From SLFT01 sp964493075 (GTDB taxonomy: Bacteria > Hydrogenedentota > Hydrogenedentia > Hydrogenedentales > CAITNO01), in assembly GCA_964493075.1 (NCBI GenBank), contig CAZBNU010000105.1, positions 1 to 12,992 on the forward strand: a DNA stretch of 12,992 nucleotides. Direction: 5' to 3'. Shown here one piece after another: positions 5,700 to 12,909 of the stretch. Position 1 is the first letter of the stretch. Each line of letters starts with the position of its first letter. The notes under the pieces are model-generated. The model saw only the letters and a program-made list of their open reading frames with translations. It searched no databases and was not told the DNA's origin. The position numbers and the translations under genes were made by a program.

Positions 5700-7568
5700 A
5701 TGTTCAGAATAGTCCTGCTATCACTTTTAATTGCCACACAGGCGGTTCTTTCCGAGCCACTGCCGTTAGGAAAGGAGGAACTGGTGCGCTATTCCTCCGT
5801 AACTGCACGGTCTTTTGACGTTGTTCCCGATACCGGCAAAGACGTAGGCCCCGCTTTTCGGCGCATGTTGCAGACGTTGATTGCAGCGGGTGTTCCCGTG
5901 GAGATTGTGTTGGAACCGGGCAAATATCGGATCGGCAGCGGCCCCTCCCATCACGCCGCCATTACCATTGAGGGCGCTTCCCATCTGATTATCAAGGGCG
6001 CAGGGGCGGCCACCGAAATTATCCTAACCGAACCGCGTCAGGGGGGATTCTTCGTTGCAGACAGCACGGACGTATGGATAACGGAAATGGCGGTGGACCA
6101 CGATCCCATTCCTTATACCCAAGGGTACATCATGCTGGTGAATGCAAAAGAGGGGTGGTTCGATTTCATCACACAGCAAGGCTACCCTTCTCTTGCGGAA
6201 CCGTGGTTCGCGGAAGCGCCAAAGCCTTACGGGCAGTGGGGCATGATTTTTGATGCGCATGAGCCAAAACTGAAAGCGGGTGCGGCGGATTTTATCTTTA
6301 TGGATTCCTGGGAGCAACTGGGCGATCGTGCCTGGCGTATGCGGTCAGTGAAAGAACAGTGGGGACGCCTGGAGGATATGCAGCATGGTGACCGCTTTGT
6401 CCACATGGCACGTCATGGCAAAGGCGGGGCGGCCTTCTTTTACAAAAGCCGGGAATGCGGGGTGCGCAATTTTACGGTGTATTCATCCCAGAGCCTTGCC
6501 GTGGGCATGGTTGCCAGTGATCGCATCACTGTGGACGGCATGACCATTGAACGACGTTCCGGCACGGACCGGTTGTTGACTACCAATAGCGACGGTGTCC
6601 ATTGTCAGCAGAACCTGCGCGGCCCCATTATTGAGAATTGCCACTTTGAGAGCATGGCAGATGACAGCATCAACATCTACTACTATCCTAATACCATTAC
6701 GGGGGTAATTTCCGAGACAGCGATTCGGGCAACCAGGCATGGGTTTATTGCAGAAGGTGATGTGATCCAGTTATTTGAACCCGAAGAAGGGCGTGTACTT
6801 GCGGAGGTGGAGGTTGCCGCAGTGGAGGACGCGCCGGAAGGGGAATATCGCATAACTTTAGCAACGCCGGTGCAGGGAATAAAAGCCGCGCCTGGCGGGC
6901 ACAGCATCTATAATTTGTCCCGCTGTGGTGCGGACTTTGTGATTCGCAACAATGTGTTCCGGAACCACCGTCGCCACGGTATGATGCTGAAAGCGCCTCA
7001 TGGGCTTGTTGAAAAGAATACCATGGAAGGGCTGGGTGGATTGGGCATTGTGGCGGGAAACGATCCGGAGTGGCCGGAAGGGGTCATTCCCTATGACTTG
7101 ACCATCCGGAACAACAGCATTAAAGATGTGGGCAGATCACGCTGGTATGGGAAGGACACACGAGGCGCAGCCATCCAGATTGTTACCCGTGCATCCGGCG
7201 GGCGGCTGGCAGCGGATCGCTATTTTCACGAGGTGGTGCTTGAGGACAACACTGTTGTGAATCCCCCAGGTGCTGCCGTATACATTGGCGCTGCCCGGAA
7301 TGTGGCTATCAAGCAGTTGCGCGTGTTATATCGAAGTGATGCCGTTATGCCCCGGGAAACGGCGGCGGTCCTTGTCGAAAACGCTGCGGCTGTTCGTGTG
7401 GAGGGTCTTCATGTGGCGTCTGAACAATCGGAAGTTTCTGCCGCAATCATGATAGGCGAAACGGTGGATGCTGGAGATGCCGGGATAGTGCTCACCGATG
7501 TCAATGTCTCCGGACGGCCCGGCATAAAAACGGTGGACGACAGGCGCCTGACTGCGGTTACGCAATAG
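5700..7568 (+). CDS. Secreted right-handed beta-helix protein, GH110-like
   Basis: This 622-residue protein has a signal peptide of about 18 residues (MFRIVLLSLLIATQAVLS). The body is built of parallel beta-helix coils, seen as recurring short strands with asparagines (IENCHF, VIRNNVFRNH, VEKNTMEG, LTIRNNSIKDVG, VLEDNTVVNP). Two stretches recall GH110 alpha-galactosidase-type enzymes: DHDPIPYTQG (133-142), and NSDGVHCQQN (296-305) followed by SMADDSINIY (318-327) with paired D321-D322. Length is close to that family. The start at 5700 has AAGGAG (5686-5691) at 8 nt. It probably acts outside the cytoplasm on a polysaccharide, in line with the GH20-like gene upstream. It could instead be a lyase or an inactive binding beta-helix. 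The last 11 bp overlap the end of the convergent nrdG. Confidence 0.72.
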   Translation: MFRIVLLSLLIATQAVLSEPLPLGKEELVRYSSVTARSFDVVPDTGKDVGPAFRRMLQTLIAAGVPVEIVLEPGKYRIGSGPSHHAAITIEGASHLIIKGAGAATEIILTEPRQGGFFVADSTDVWITEMAVDHDPIPYTQGYIMLVNAKEGWFDFITQQGYPSLAEPWFAEAPKPYGQWGMIFDAHEPKLKAGAADFIFMDSWEQLGDRAWRMRSVKEQWGRLEDMQHGDRFVHMARHGKGGAAFFYKSRECGVRNFTVYSSQSLAVGMVASDRITVDGMTIERRSGTDRLLTTNSDGVHCQQNLRGPIIENCHFESMADDSINIYYYPNTITGVISETAIRATRHGFIAEGDVIQLFEPEEGRVLAEVEVAAVEDAPEGEYRITLATPVQGIKAAPGGHSIYNLSRCGADFVIRNNVFRNHRRHGMMLKAPHGLVEKNTMEGLGGLGIVAGNDPEWPEGVIPYDLTIRNNSIKDVGRSRWYGKDTRGAAIQIVTRASGGRLAADRYFHEVVLEDNTVVNPPGAAVYIGAARNVAIKQLRVLYRSDAVMPRETAAVLVENAAAVRVEGLHVASEQSEVSAAIMIGETVDAGDAGIVLTDVNVSGRPGIKTVDDRRLTAVTQ

Positions 7569-8187
7569 CGATTTCATTCCGTAATGCAGGATCAAGGGCA
7601 TTTTCAGGATTAAAGGTTTGCGTTAAGAATTCAGAACCCTTGGGTACCATCTGTCGGATGTCATGTATATCAGCGGGGGTCAACAGTGGGGTCACCGCCG
7701 TGGTGCGGAAGTGGTGGGGCAGTTTCGACGAGGCTATAAGTGCTATGCTTTGCTCAATGGACTTCGGGTTGACCAGGGTGCCGCTGAGCCGGTTGTACTT
7801 TTCCAAAGGCGCTTTGATATCCATTGCGACGTAATCAACCAACCCGTCCGCAATGAGGCGGGACAGCATAACCGGTTGACTGCCATTGGTATCCAGTTTG
7901 ATCTTATAGCCGATGCCCTTCACCATTTTGAGAAAGCGCGGCAGATCAAGTTGCAGGGTAGGTTCGCCGCCGCTGACTACAAGTCCCTCCAGTTTGCCTT
8001 GCCTTTTCCGCAACGTGTTCAGAATCTCTTTTTCAGGATATAAGTTCTTTTCCCGTGGGGTAATAGCGAGCAGATCACCGTTATGACAGAAGGGACACCG
8101 GAAATTGCAGCCCTGGGCGAACGCTATTGCCGCCACATGGCCTGGGTAGTCACTCAGACTAAAAGGTTGGAAACCACCAAAACGCAT
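7558..8187 (-). CDS. nrdG: Anaerobic ribonucleotide reductase activating protein (radical SAM)
   Basis: This 209-residue activase uses S-adenosylmethionine and a [4Fe-4S] cluster to make the glycyl radical on NrdD. The cluster-binding CxxxCxxC is visible as GCNFRCPFCH (C27, C31, C34). The SAM-contact GGEP is at 73-76, and KLDTNGSQP and VAMDIKAP are typical of radical SAM barrels. Its length and the opening FGGFQPFSLSDYPGHVAAIAF fit the NrdG2-like subgroup (TIGR02495) rather than the shorter E. coli type. The gene begins 5 bp after the nrdD stop, and its ribosome site AGGAG (8202-8198) lies inside the end of nrdD, indicating translation from the same mRNA. Its 3' end overlaps the convergent beta-helix gene by 11 bp. 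Confidence 0.93.
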   Translation of the reverse strand: MRFGGFQPFSLSDYPGHVAAIAFAQGCNFRCPFCHNGDLLAITPREKNLYPEKEILNTLRKRQGKLEGLVVSGGEPTLQLDLPRFLKMVKGIGYKIKLDTNGSQPVMLSRLIADGLVDYVAMDIKAPLEKYNRLSGTLVNPKSIEQSIALIASSKLPHHFRTTAVTPLLTPADIHDIRQMVPKGSEFLTQTFNPENALDPALRNEIAIA

Positions 8188-8192
8188 GACAC

Positions 8193-10400
8193 CTATTCTC
8201 CTGAACAGACAAGGGCTTCGACTGGTGTGCTGGATGCATTCTGTGCCGAGGCAGGGGATTCAATGCTGTATCGGCTGCGCATGGAAAACTCCGCCTGTTT
8301 CCCTTCATTCCACTGGTTCACTGGACGAAGATAACCCACGATACGCGAGTAAATTTCAGTGGTTTCGCCGCAGATAGGACATATAGGAAGTTCCCCGCGC
8401 AGATAGCCATGACTCGGACACACAGAGAAACTGGGGGAGAGGGTAAAGTAGGGTAGCGAATAGTTTTGACATACACGCCGCACAAAGTTCTTCACCGATT
8501 CCGGATTGGCTACGGATTCACCCAGAAAGACGTGAAGCACGGTGCCGCCGGTATACTTCGCCTGCAGATCGTTTTGCAGGTCAAGCACCTGAAACACATC
8601 ATCAGAATAGTTCACCGGCAACTGCGTGGAGTTGCTGTAAAAAGGTTCCGCACCGTTGCTTACGTCCTCATCATTGGCAAAAATAATGTTGGGGCAGCGC
8701 TCCCGGTCAAGTCGTGCCAGCCGATAGGTCGTGCCTTCCGCCGGCGTTGCTTCAAGGTTATAAAGGCTGCCCGTCTGGTCCTGGTAGTCCTGAAGCCGTT
8801 CGCGCATGTGATCCAGTACGCGGCCTGCAAAAGCACAGCCGTCTTCCGTCCCGATGTCGTAGCCGATCAGGTTCAGGCAGGCTTCGTTCATGCCCACCAG
8901 ACCGATGGTGCTGAAATGATTGTGCCAGAAGGATCCAAAACGCCGGTGCACATCGCGTAGATAGAAGCGTGTATAGGGGTACAGGTTTTTACCAGTGAAC
9001 CCTTCAAGGATGCGCCGCTTGGTTTCCAGGCTGTCCCGTGCTATGTCCATAAGATGATCCAGCCGATCGAAGAAATCCTGTTCGTCCCTGGCTTGGTAGC
9101 CGATACGCGGCATGTTGATAGTAACCACTCCGATGGAACCGGTCAGCGGGTTTGCGCCGAACAGGCCGCCGCCCCGTTTTTCAAGGGTGCGCAGATCAAG
9201 CCGCAACCGGCAGCACATGCTGCGCGCATCATCGGCATCCATGTCGGAGTTCACAAAATTCGCAAAGTAGGGGATGCCGTACCGTGCAGTGACTTCCCAC
9301 AATTTGTCAAGACCTGGTGCGTCCCAGTCGAAGTCAGGCGTGATATTGTACGTGGGAATGGGGAAACTGAATACCCGCCCCTTGGCGTCGCCTTCGGACA
9401 ACACTTCCAGGAAGGCACTGTTCAGCATCAACATTTCTTCCTGATACTCGCCATAGGTGCTGTCCTGCAGTTCACCAGCAAGGATCACCGGCTGATCGGC
9501 AAGCGATTTTGGTGGCAGCAGATCCATGGTCAGGTTGGTAAAGGGGGTTTGGAAGCCTACCCGGGTGGCAACATTCAGGTTGAACACAAATTCCTGCAAT
9601 GCTTGCTTCACTTCTTTATAACCGAGATGGTCGTGGCGAATGAAAGGCGCCAGCAGTGTGTCGAAATTACTGAACGCCTGTGCACCCGCTGCTTCGCCCT
9701 GAAGGGTGTAGAAGAAATTCACCACCTGGCCCAACGCCGTGCGGAAATGTTTGGCAGGGGCGCTTTCGGCTTTTCCCGGTGCGCCGCAGAAACCACAGCG
9801 CAATACATCCTGCAGATCCCAACCTACGCAGTAAACAGAAAGCAGTCCAAGATCGTGGATATGCAAATCGCCTGTAGAATGCGCTTCGCGGATGTCCTGC
9901 GTATAGATTTTGTTCAGCCAATAGGTCTTGCTGACTTCGCTCGAAATGTAATTGTTCAGGCCCTGCAGCGAGTACGCCATATTGCTGTTTTCGCGCACCT
10001 TCCAATCCAACTGTTCAAGGTAGCTGTCTATCAGGTCCACATCGGCCTTGTCAATCAGTTCGCGGATGCGTGCATGTTGATCGCGATGAAGGATGTATGC
10101 CTTTGCCGTTTTTTTGAACGGCGACATGAGCAGCACTTCTTCCACCACATCCTGAATCTGTTCCACCGTCGGCACGGTTTCATCGTTTAACTGTTGGTAG
10201 AGTCCCAGCACGCGCATGGTAAGTTGACGTGCTGTATCTTCGCCGAACTCATTGCTCGCTTTGCCCGCCTTGAACAAGGCCGCCGTTATTTTCGATGCAT
10301 CAAAGGGAACAACACGTCCATCGCGTTTTTCAATTTGTGTAAAGAAAATGTTTGATTCCTGTGAACGCTCCACCACTTTATCGAAGGCCGCCGCTTCCAT
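8193..10400 (-). CDS. nrdD: Anaerobic (class III) ribonucleoside-triphosphate reductase
   Basis: This 735-residue glycyl-radical enzyme reduces ribonucleoside triphosphates to dNTPs without oxygen. An ATP-cone regulatory domain covers about 21-112 (FTQIEKRDGRVVPFDASKIT). The catalytic barrel includes VYCVGWDLQDVL (C191, a likely active-site cysteine), ALGQVVNFFYTLQGEAAGAQ and GFQTPFTNLTMD. The C-terminus holds a zinc site (C661, H664, C674, C677) and the radical loop SRIVGYLRPVNQWNEGK with G689. About 20 residues follow the usual end of the family. ATG at 10400 is preferred because GGGAGGA lies about 10 nt upstream; an in-frame TTG at 10436 would add 12 residues. It is the first gene of the nrdDG operon, under a promoter with NrdR-like and DnaA-like sites. 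Confidence 0.96.
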   Translation of the reverse strand: MEAAAFDKVVERSQESNIFFTQIEKRDGRVVPFDASKITAALFKAGKASNEFGEDTARQLTMRVLGLYQQLNDETVPTVEQIQDVVEEVLLMSPFKKTAKAYILHRDQHARIRELIDKADVDLIDSYLEQLDWKVRENSNMAYSLQGLNNYISSEVSKTYWLNKIYTQDIREAHSTGDLHIHDLGLLSVYCVGWDLQDVLRCGFCGAPGKAESAPAKHFRTALGQVVNFFYTLQGEAAGAQAFSNFDTLLAPFIRHDHLGYKEVKQALQEFVFNLNVATRVGFQTPFTNLTMDLLPPKSLADQPVILAGELQDSTYGEYQEEMLMLNSAFLEVLSEGDAKGRVFSFPIPTYNITPDFDWDAPGLDKLWEVTARYGIPYFANFVNSDMDADDARSMCCRLRLDLRTLEKRGGGLFGANPLTGSIGVVTINMPRIGYQARDEQDFFDRLDHLMDIARDSLETKRRILEGFTGKNLYPYTRFYLRDVHRRFGSFWHNHFSTIGLVGMNEACLNLIGYDIGTEDGCAFAGRVLDHMRERLQDYQDQTGSLYNLEATPAEGTTYRLARLDRERCPNIIFANDEDVSNGAEPFYSNSTQLPVNYSDDVFQVLDLQNDLQAKYTGGTVLHVFLGESVANPESVKNFVRRVCQNYSLPYFTLSPSFSVCPSHGYLRGELPICPICGETTEIYSRIVGYLRPVNQWNEGKQAEFSMRSRYSIESPASAQNASSTPVEALVCSGE

Positions 10401-10450
10401 AATCGTTTTATCCTCCCGCGAGAGTCCGCTTTTCAAGTCGCTTACACCAT

Positions 10451-10472
10451 GAGGCGCCTACTGCTTCGCCTC
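10451..10472 (-). promoter_or_regulatory. Leader hairpin of nrdD mRNA
   Basis: On the minus strand GAGGCG (10472-10467) pairs with CGCCTC (10456-10451) around a 10-nt loop, starting about 8 nt after the predicted transcription start. It is a 5' stem that could affect mRNA stability or translation. No T-run follows, so it is not a terminator. Confidence 0.4.
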
Positions 10473-10486
10473 CCAAGACGGTCCTC

Positions 10487-10515
10487 ATTGTAGCGCATGG
10501 AAACCACAAAGTCAA
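10487..10515 (-). promoter_or_regulatory. Sigma70-type promoter of nrdDG
   Basis: On the minus strand TTGACT (10515-10510) and TACAAT (10492-10487) are spaced by exactly 17 bp, each five of six to consensus. Transcription would begin near 10480, giving an 80-nt leader before the ATG at 10400. Confidence 0.75.
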
Positions 10516-10519
10516 GTAT
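10504..10519 (-). promoter_or_regulatory. NrdR-box-like site 2 (proximal, over the -35)
   Basis: Read on the minus strand, ATACTTGACTTTGTGG agrees with the NrdR consensus ACACWATATATWGTGT at about 10 of 16 positions. It is weaker than the distal site, but starts exactly 31 bp from it and overlaps the -35 hexamer, which is the usual placement for NrdR repression. Confidence 0.45.
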
Positions 10520-10534
10520 AATTTTTTTAGACCA

Positions 10535-10550
10535 CCACAACATAATGTGT
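10535..10550 (-). promoter_or_regulatory. NrdR-box-like site 1 (distal)
   Basis: Read on the minus strand, ACACATTATGTTGTGG agrees with the NrdR consensus ACACWATATATWGTGT at 13 of 16 positions. NrdR is the ATP/dATP-sensing repressor of ribonucleotide reductase genes in most bacteria and binds pairs of boxes. The linker to the proximal box is 15 bp. The nrdR gene itself is not in the window. Confidence 0.6.
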
Positions 10551-10567
10551 ATAGTCAGGGGATAGCC

Positions 10568-10576
10568 GGTGGATAA
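10568..10576 (+). promoter_or_regulatory. DnaA-box-like site, one mismatch
   Basis: GGTGGATAA differs by one base from the DnaA box TGTGGATAA (reverse of TTATCCACA). It has the same orientation as the perfect box 21 bp away. Confidence 0.45.
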
Positions 10577-10588
10577 CCTCTTCGGGAA

Positions 10589-10597
10589 TGTGGATAA
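10589..10597 (+). promoter_or_regulatory. Perfect DnaA box
   Basis: TGTGGATAA is the exact reverse complement of the consensus DnaA box TTATCCACA. It lies about 110 bp upstream of the predicted nrdD transcription start, with a near-match two helical turns away. DnaA controls the aerobic nrdAB operon in E. coli through such boxes. A similar role for nrdD is inferred here. Confidence 0.5.
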
Positions 10598-10779
10598 GAT
10601 GGGGAGTGATTTGCAAGTGCTTGCCATTACTGATAATAAAGGAAATTGCAGAGGTTATATCTATTTTCTGTCGGCCCAAAGGCGGGGTAATCGGGAACTA
10701 CGCCTCGTCAAAAGGATATAATAAGGAAAGACGGCCTTTTGCGTAAGCAGCCATCAAAAAACACAATGTTGTACACCAA

Positions 10780-10894
10780 CGTAGACGCGGCATCTGCTTC
10801 GGAGGGGGGACATTCCTGTCCCCCGACTCGCACAAGACCGCCTTCGGTATTTGAAGTTTCGGGGGACAGGAATGTCCCCCCTCCGAAGCGCTAC
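10780..10894. repeat. Nested palindromic repeat with perfect 31-bp arms (copy 2)
   Basis: Two arms of 31 bp, 10796-10826 and 10859-10889, are perfect reverse complements separated by 32 bp. Each arm is itself a GGGGGACA...TGTCCCCC hairpin, and the spacer holds ACCG-CCTT-CGGT. Outside the arms, GTAGACGC (10781-10788) faces GCGCTAC (10888-10894) with one bulged base. The left flank 10780-10795 equals 5554-5569, the start of the other repeat type. The structure thus combines both repeat families. It ends about 80 bp before the phosphoesterase start codon. Confidence 0.88.
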
Positions 10895-10973
10895 AGTTTG
10901 TTTATATGATTTCTTATTTTATTTCTTATGTGCATGTTATGTAACGCTTCTTAGAAGTGGAGGAGAGATTTTC

Positions 10974-11855
10974 ATGAGTGCTTCAAATTGTATTCTTGAT
11001 CGTAGAAATTTTCTGGCCATAGCGGCAGGCATGGGTGTCGCTGCAGCGGGCGGCACGGTTGGCGCAGCGCCAGGTTCCTGGCCTGATCAGGAGGCCTTCA
11101 CCTTCGCCGTAATCGCCGACCCGCATTGTGCCGATCCGCCGCGCAAAGGCATGGAGGAACTGGGGGACGGAGTTGCAAAACTGTTGCGTTGTTTTGAGGT
11201 GATGGCCGAATTGCCGAAAGACGAACAGCCGGAATTTGCGCTGCTTGCAGGCGACATCCACACCGCCGCCCTGGCGCCCCATCTGGACCGGATTACATTG
11301 CCGGTTCATGCGGTGGCGGGCAATCATGAAGGCAGCGCTGAGTCGCGGGGACTGTTGCGCCAAATGTTTCCCGACGACTTTGGTACGGGAGATAGCATTC
11401 GCGATTATTACAGTTTCGTGCATAAGGGCGTGCGGTTCATCGGACTGTGTGATGCTGGAACAGGTGGCGAACATGTGGGTCTGTTCAGTTCCGAATTGAT
11501 CACGCCCTTTGGGCAATGTGACTGGTTTGAAAAACAACTTGCCATGCCCGAGGAACGCAAGGTGGTCTTTGCTCATATTCCTCCTGCGCTGGATGGCGGC
11601 GATCGCAACATGTACATGAGCCGAAATGATTCCCGCTGGTTTTTGAAAACAGTGGAAAAGGCTGCGCCGGAAATGCTGTTCTTCGGACACCTTCATCACG
11701 CCACCGAGACCTATGCTATCGGTACTGCGCAGGCAATCAACCTGCGTTCCTGCTGCTGGAACTTCCGGGATGTGCCCATTGGGTTCATGCTGGTGCAGGT
11801 TACCAAAGAGGGTATGCAGACCCGTGAGATCATTACCGGCGAGATCAACAGCTAA
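10974..11855 (+). CDS. Tat-exported calcineurin-like metallophosphoesterase
   Basis: This 293-residue protein is predicted to hydrolyse phosphomonoesters or diesters outside the cytoplasm with a dinuclear metal centre. A twin-arginine signal, LDRRNFLAIAAG (R10-R11), precedes an alanine/glycine-rich hydrophobic stretch ending near A32. All calcineurin-family metal motifs are visible: DPH (D49, H51), GD (G93-D94), GNHE (116-119), AHIPP (H201) and GHLHH (238-242, H239 and H241). The start at 10974 places the signal at the N-terminus and has GGAGGAG (10959-10965) 8 nt upstream; an upstream in-frame ATG at 10851 lies in the palindromic repeat and is rejected. The natural substrate is unknown. Its stop codon is immediately adjacent to that of the convergent metF. 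Confidence 0.9.
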   Translation: MSASNCILDRRNFLAIAAGMGVAAAGGTVGAAPGSWPDQEAFTFAVIADPHCADPPRKGMEELGDGVAKLLRCFEVMAELPKDEQPEFALLAGDIHTAALAPHLDRITLPVHAVAGNHEGSAESRGLLRQMFPDDFGTGDSIRDYYSFVHKGVRFIGLCDAGTGGEHVGLFSSELITPFGQCDWFEKQLAMPEERKVVFAHIPPALDGGDRNMYMSRNDSRWFLKTVEKAAPEMLFFGHLHHATETYAIGTAQAINLRSCCWNFRDVPIGFMLVQVTKEGMQTREIITGEINS

Positions 11856-12743
11856 TCAATCCACTGGCGTGAAGAGTGCCAGCGCACGACAGATCAGCGC
11901 GGCGGCGCGGGATTTGTTCAGCACATAGAAATGAATGCCCGGCGCGCCCTGGGCGATGAGTTCTTCTGCCTGTTTCGCGGCGTAATAGACGCCCACCGCA
12001 TATTGTCCCTCGTCGTCGTCTCCGTGTACCTCCAGACGCCGTACCAGTTTCGGGCTGAGGTGGGTGCCGCACAGCGAAGAAATGCGCCGAATCTGCGTGA
12101 GGTTGGTGACGGGCAGCAGTCCCGGGACAATGGGAACCGTGATGCCCATGTCCGCGCATCGGTCGCGAAAGCGAAAATAATCGGTATTCTCGAAAAACAT
12201 CTGGGTAATCACCACATCGGCGCCCGCATCCACCTTGCGTTTGAGATTCTCCAAATCGGCGGCGGAGGAAGGTGCTTCCGGATGGGTTTCTGGGTAGCCC
12301 GCCACGATTATGCCGAGTTGTGGATATTCCTCATGAATGAGCGCCACCAATTCATTAGCATACTGCAAGCCGTCCTGCGGCGGCAGGAACTCTTGCTCGT
12401 CCTGGGGGGTATCGCCGCGAAGCGCTACGATGCGATCAACCCCCACAGCAATGGCGCTGTTGATATATTCACGCAACTCGTCCCGGCTGCTGCCGATGCA
12501 ACTGAGGTGCGACGCCACCGGGATATGGGGATGGTGTGCGTGGATTGCCTCAAGCGTTTTGAGGGTACGATCCCGCGTGCTGCCGCCTGCGCCATAGGTG
12601 CAGGTGATATAGGACGGTTTACAGTTTATTAGTTCTTGCAGGTGTTCAAGAAGATTGGCCATTCCTGCTTCGGTCTTGGGCGGGAACAGTTCAAAACTGA
12701 TAATCGGTTTTCCTGATGCGTAAAGAGTGCGCAACGGTCTCAT
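11856..12743 (-). CDS. metF: Methylenetetrahydrofolate reductase
   Basis: This 295-residue cytosolic flavoprotein reduces 5,10-methylene- to 5-methyltetrahydrofolate, the methyl donor for methionine synthesis. Family motifs are SFELFPPKT (16-24, with E18 matching the catalytic glutamate of E. coli MetF), TCTYGAGGSTRD (47-58), ALRGD (107-111, D111 matching the folate-contacting aspartate), AGYPETHPEAPS, ITQMFFENTDYF and VPIVPGLLPV. The length is normal. The start at 12743 has AGGAG (12754-12750) 6 nt upstream and fits the family N-terminus better than an ATG at 12782. No methionine-related riboswitch is recognised upstream. It is not in an operon with any gene in the window. Confidence 0.96.
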   Translation of the reverse strand: MRPLRTLYASGKPIISFELFPPKTEAGMANLLEHLQELINCKPSYITCTYGAGGSTRDRTLKTLEAIHAHHPHIPVASHLSCIGSSRDELREYINSAIAVGVDRIVALRGDTPQDEQEFLPPQDGLQYANELVALIHEEYPQLGIIVAGYPETHPEAPSSAADLENLKRKVDAGADVVITQMFFENTDYFRFRDRCADMGITVPIVPGLLPVTNLTQIRRISSLCGTHLSPKLVRRLEVHGDDDEGQYAVGVYYAAKQAEELIAQGAPGIHFYVLNKSRAAALICRALALFTPVD

Positions 12744-12794
12744 TGGGTTCTCCTGCTTGAGTGGAAGAGCAACATGGAACATGTATCCTCCATT

Positions 12795-12823
12795 ATCCTA
12801 CCGTATAGGTGCTTTCTCCGCAA
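12795..12823 (-). promoter_or_regulatory. Candidate metF promoter
   Basis: On the minus strand TTGCGG (12823-12818) and TAGGAT (12800-12795) are 17 bp apart, each a partial match to consensus. A start near 12788 would give a leader of about 45 nt. Overlapping GATAAT offers an alternative -10 without a matching -35. Confidence 0.35.
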
Positions 12824-12909
12824 AATTTTCCAATAATAATTTCGGGCTTCCTGTATTTTGAGCATTCCATTTCCAACTGTATTTCTTTGGAAACCATGCG
12901 AAATCGCGA

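Larger units (their letters stand above)
10401..10973. other. Divergent intergenic region between nrdD and the phosphoesterase gene
   Basis: No credible gene is seen in these roughly 570 bp. The nrdD side holds a leader hairpin, the nrdD promoter, two NrdR-like boxes and two DnaA boxes. The middle (10600-10779) has a short palindrome GCAAG-TG-CTTGC (10613-10624) and a TATAAT (10717-10722) without a -35, and otherwise shows nothing. The distal part holds the composite palindromic repeat 10780-10894, then an AT-rich stretch up to the ribosome site GGAGGAG (10959-10965). I could not place a good promoter for the rightward gene. Confidence 0.7.

Noticed and set aside
9054..10190. 378-codon plus-strand frame antisense to nrdD
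   Set aside because: It is long only because it mirrors nrdD codon use; the sequence shows no family and nrdD is unambiguous.
10442..10627. 61-codon minus-strand frame upstream of nrdD
   Set aside because: It runs through the nrdD promoter, NrdR-like boxes and DnaA boxes, and lacks a ribosome site; better explained as regulatory DNA.
10568..10722. Replication origin
   Set aside because: Only two DnaA boxes were found, with no dnaA, dnaN or other origin-linked gene nearby; a role at the nrdD promoter is simpler.
10851..10973. N-terminal extension of the phosphoesterase from an ATG at 10851
   Set aside because: It would bury the Tat signal 41 residues inside the protein and begin inside the palindromic repeat.
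11931..12632. 233-codon plus-strand frame antisense to metF
   Set aside because: It is a shadow of metF without ribosome site or recognisable domain.
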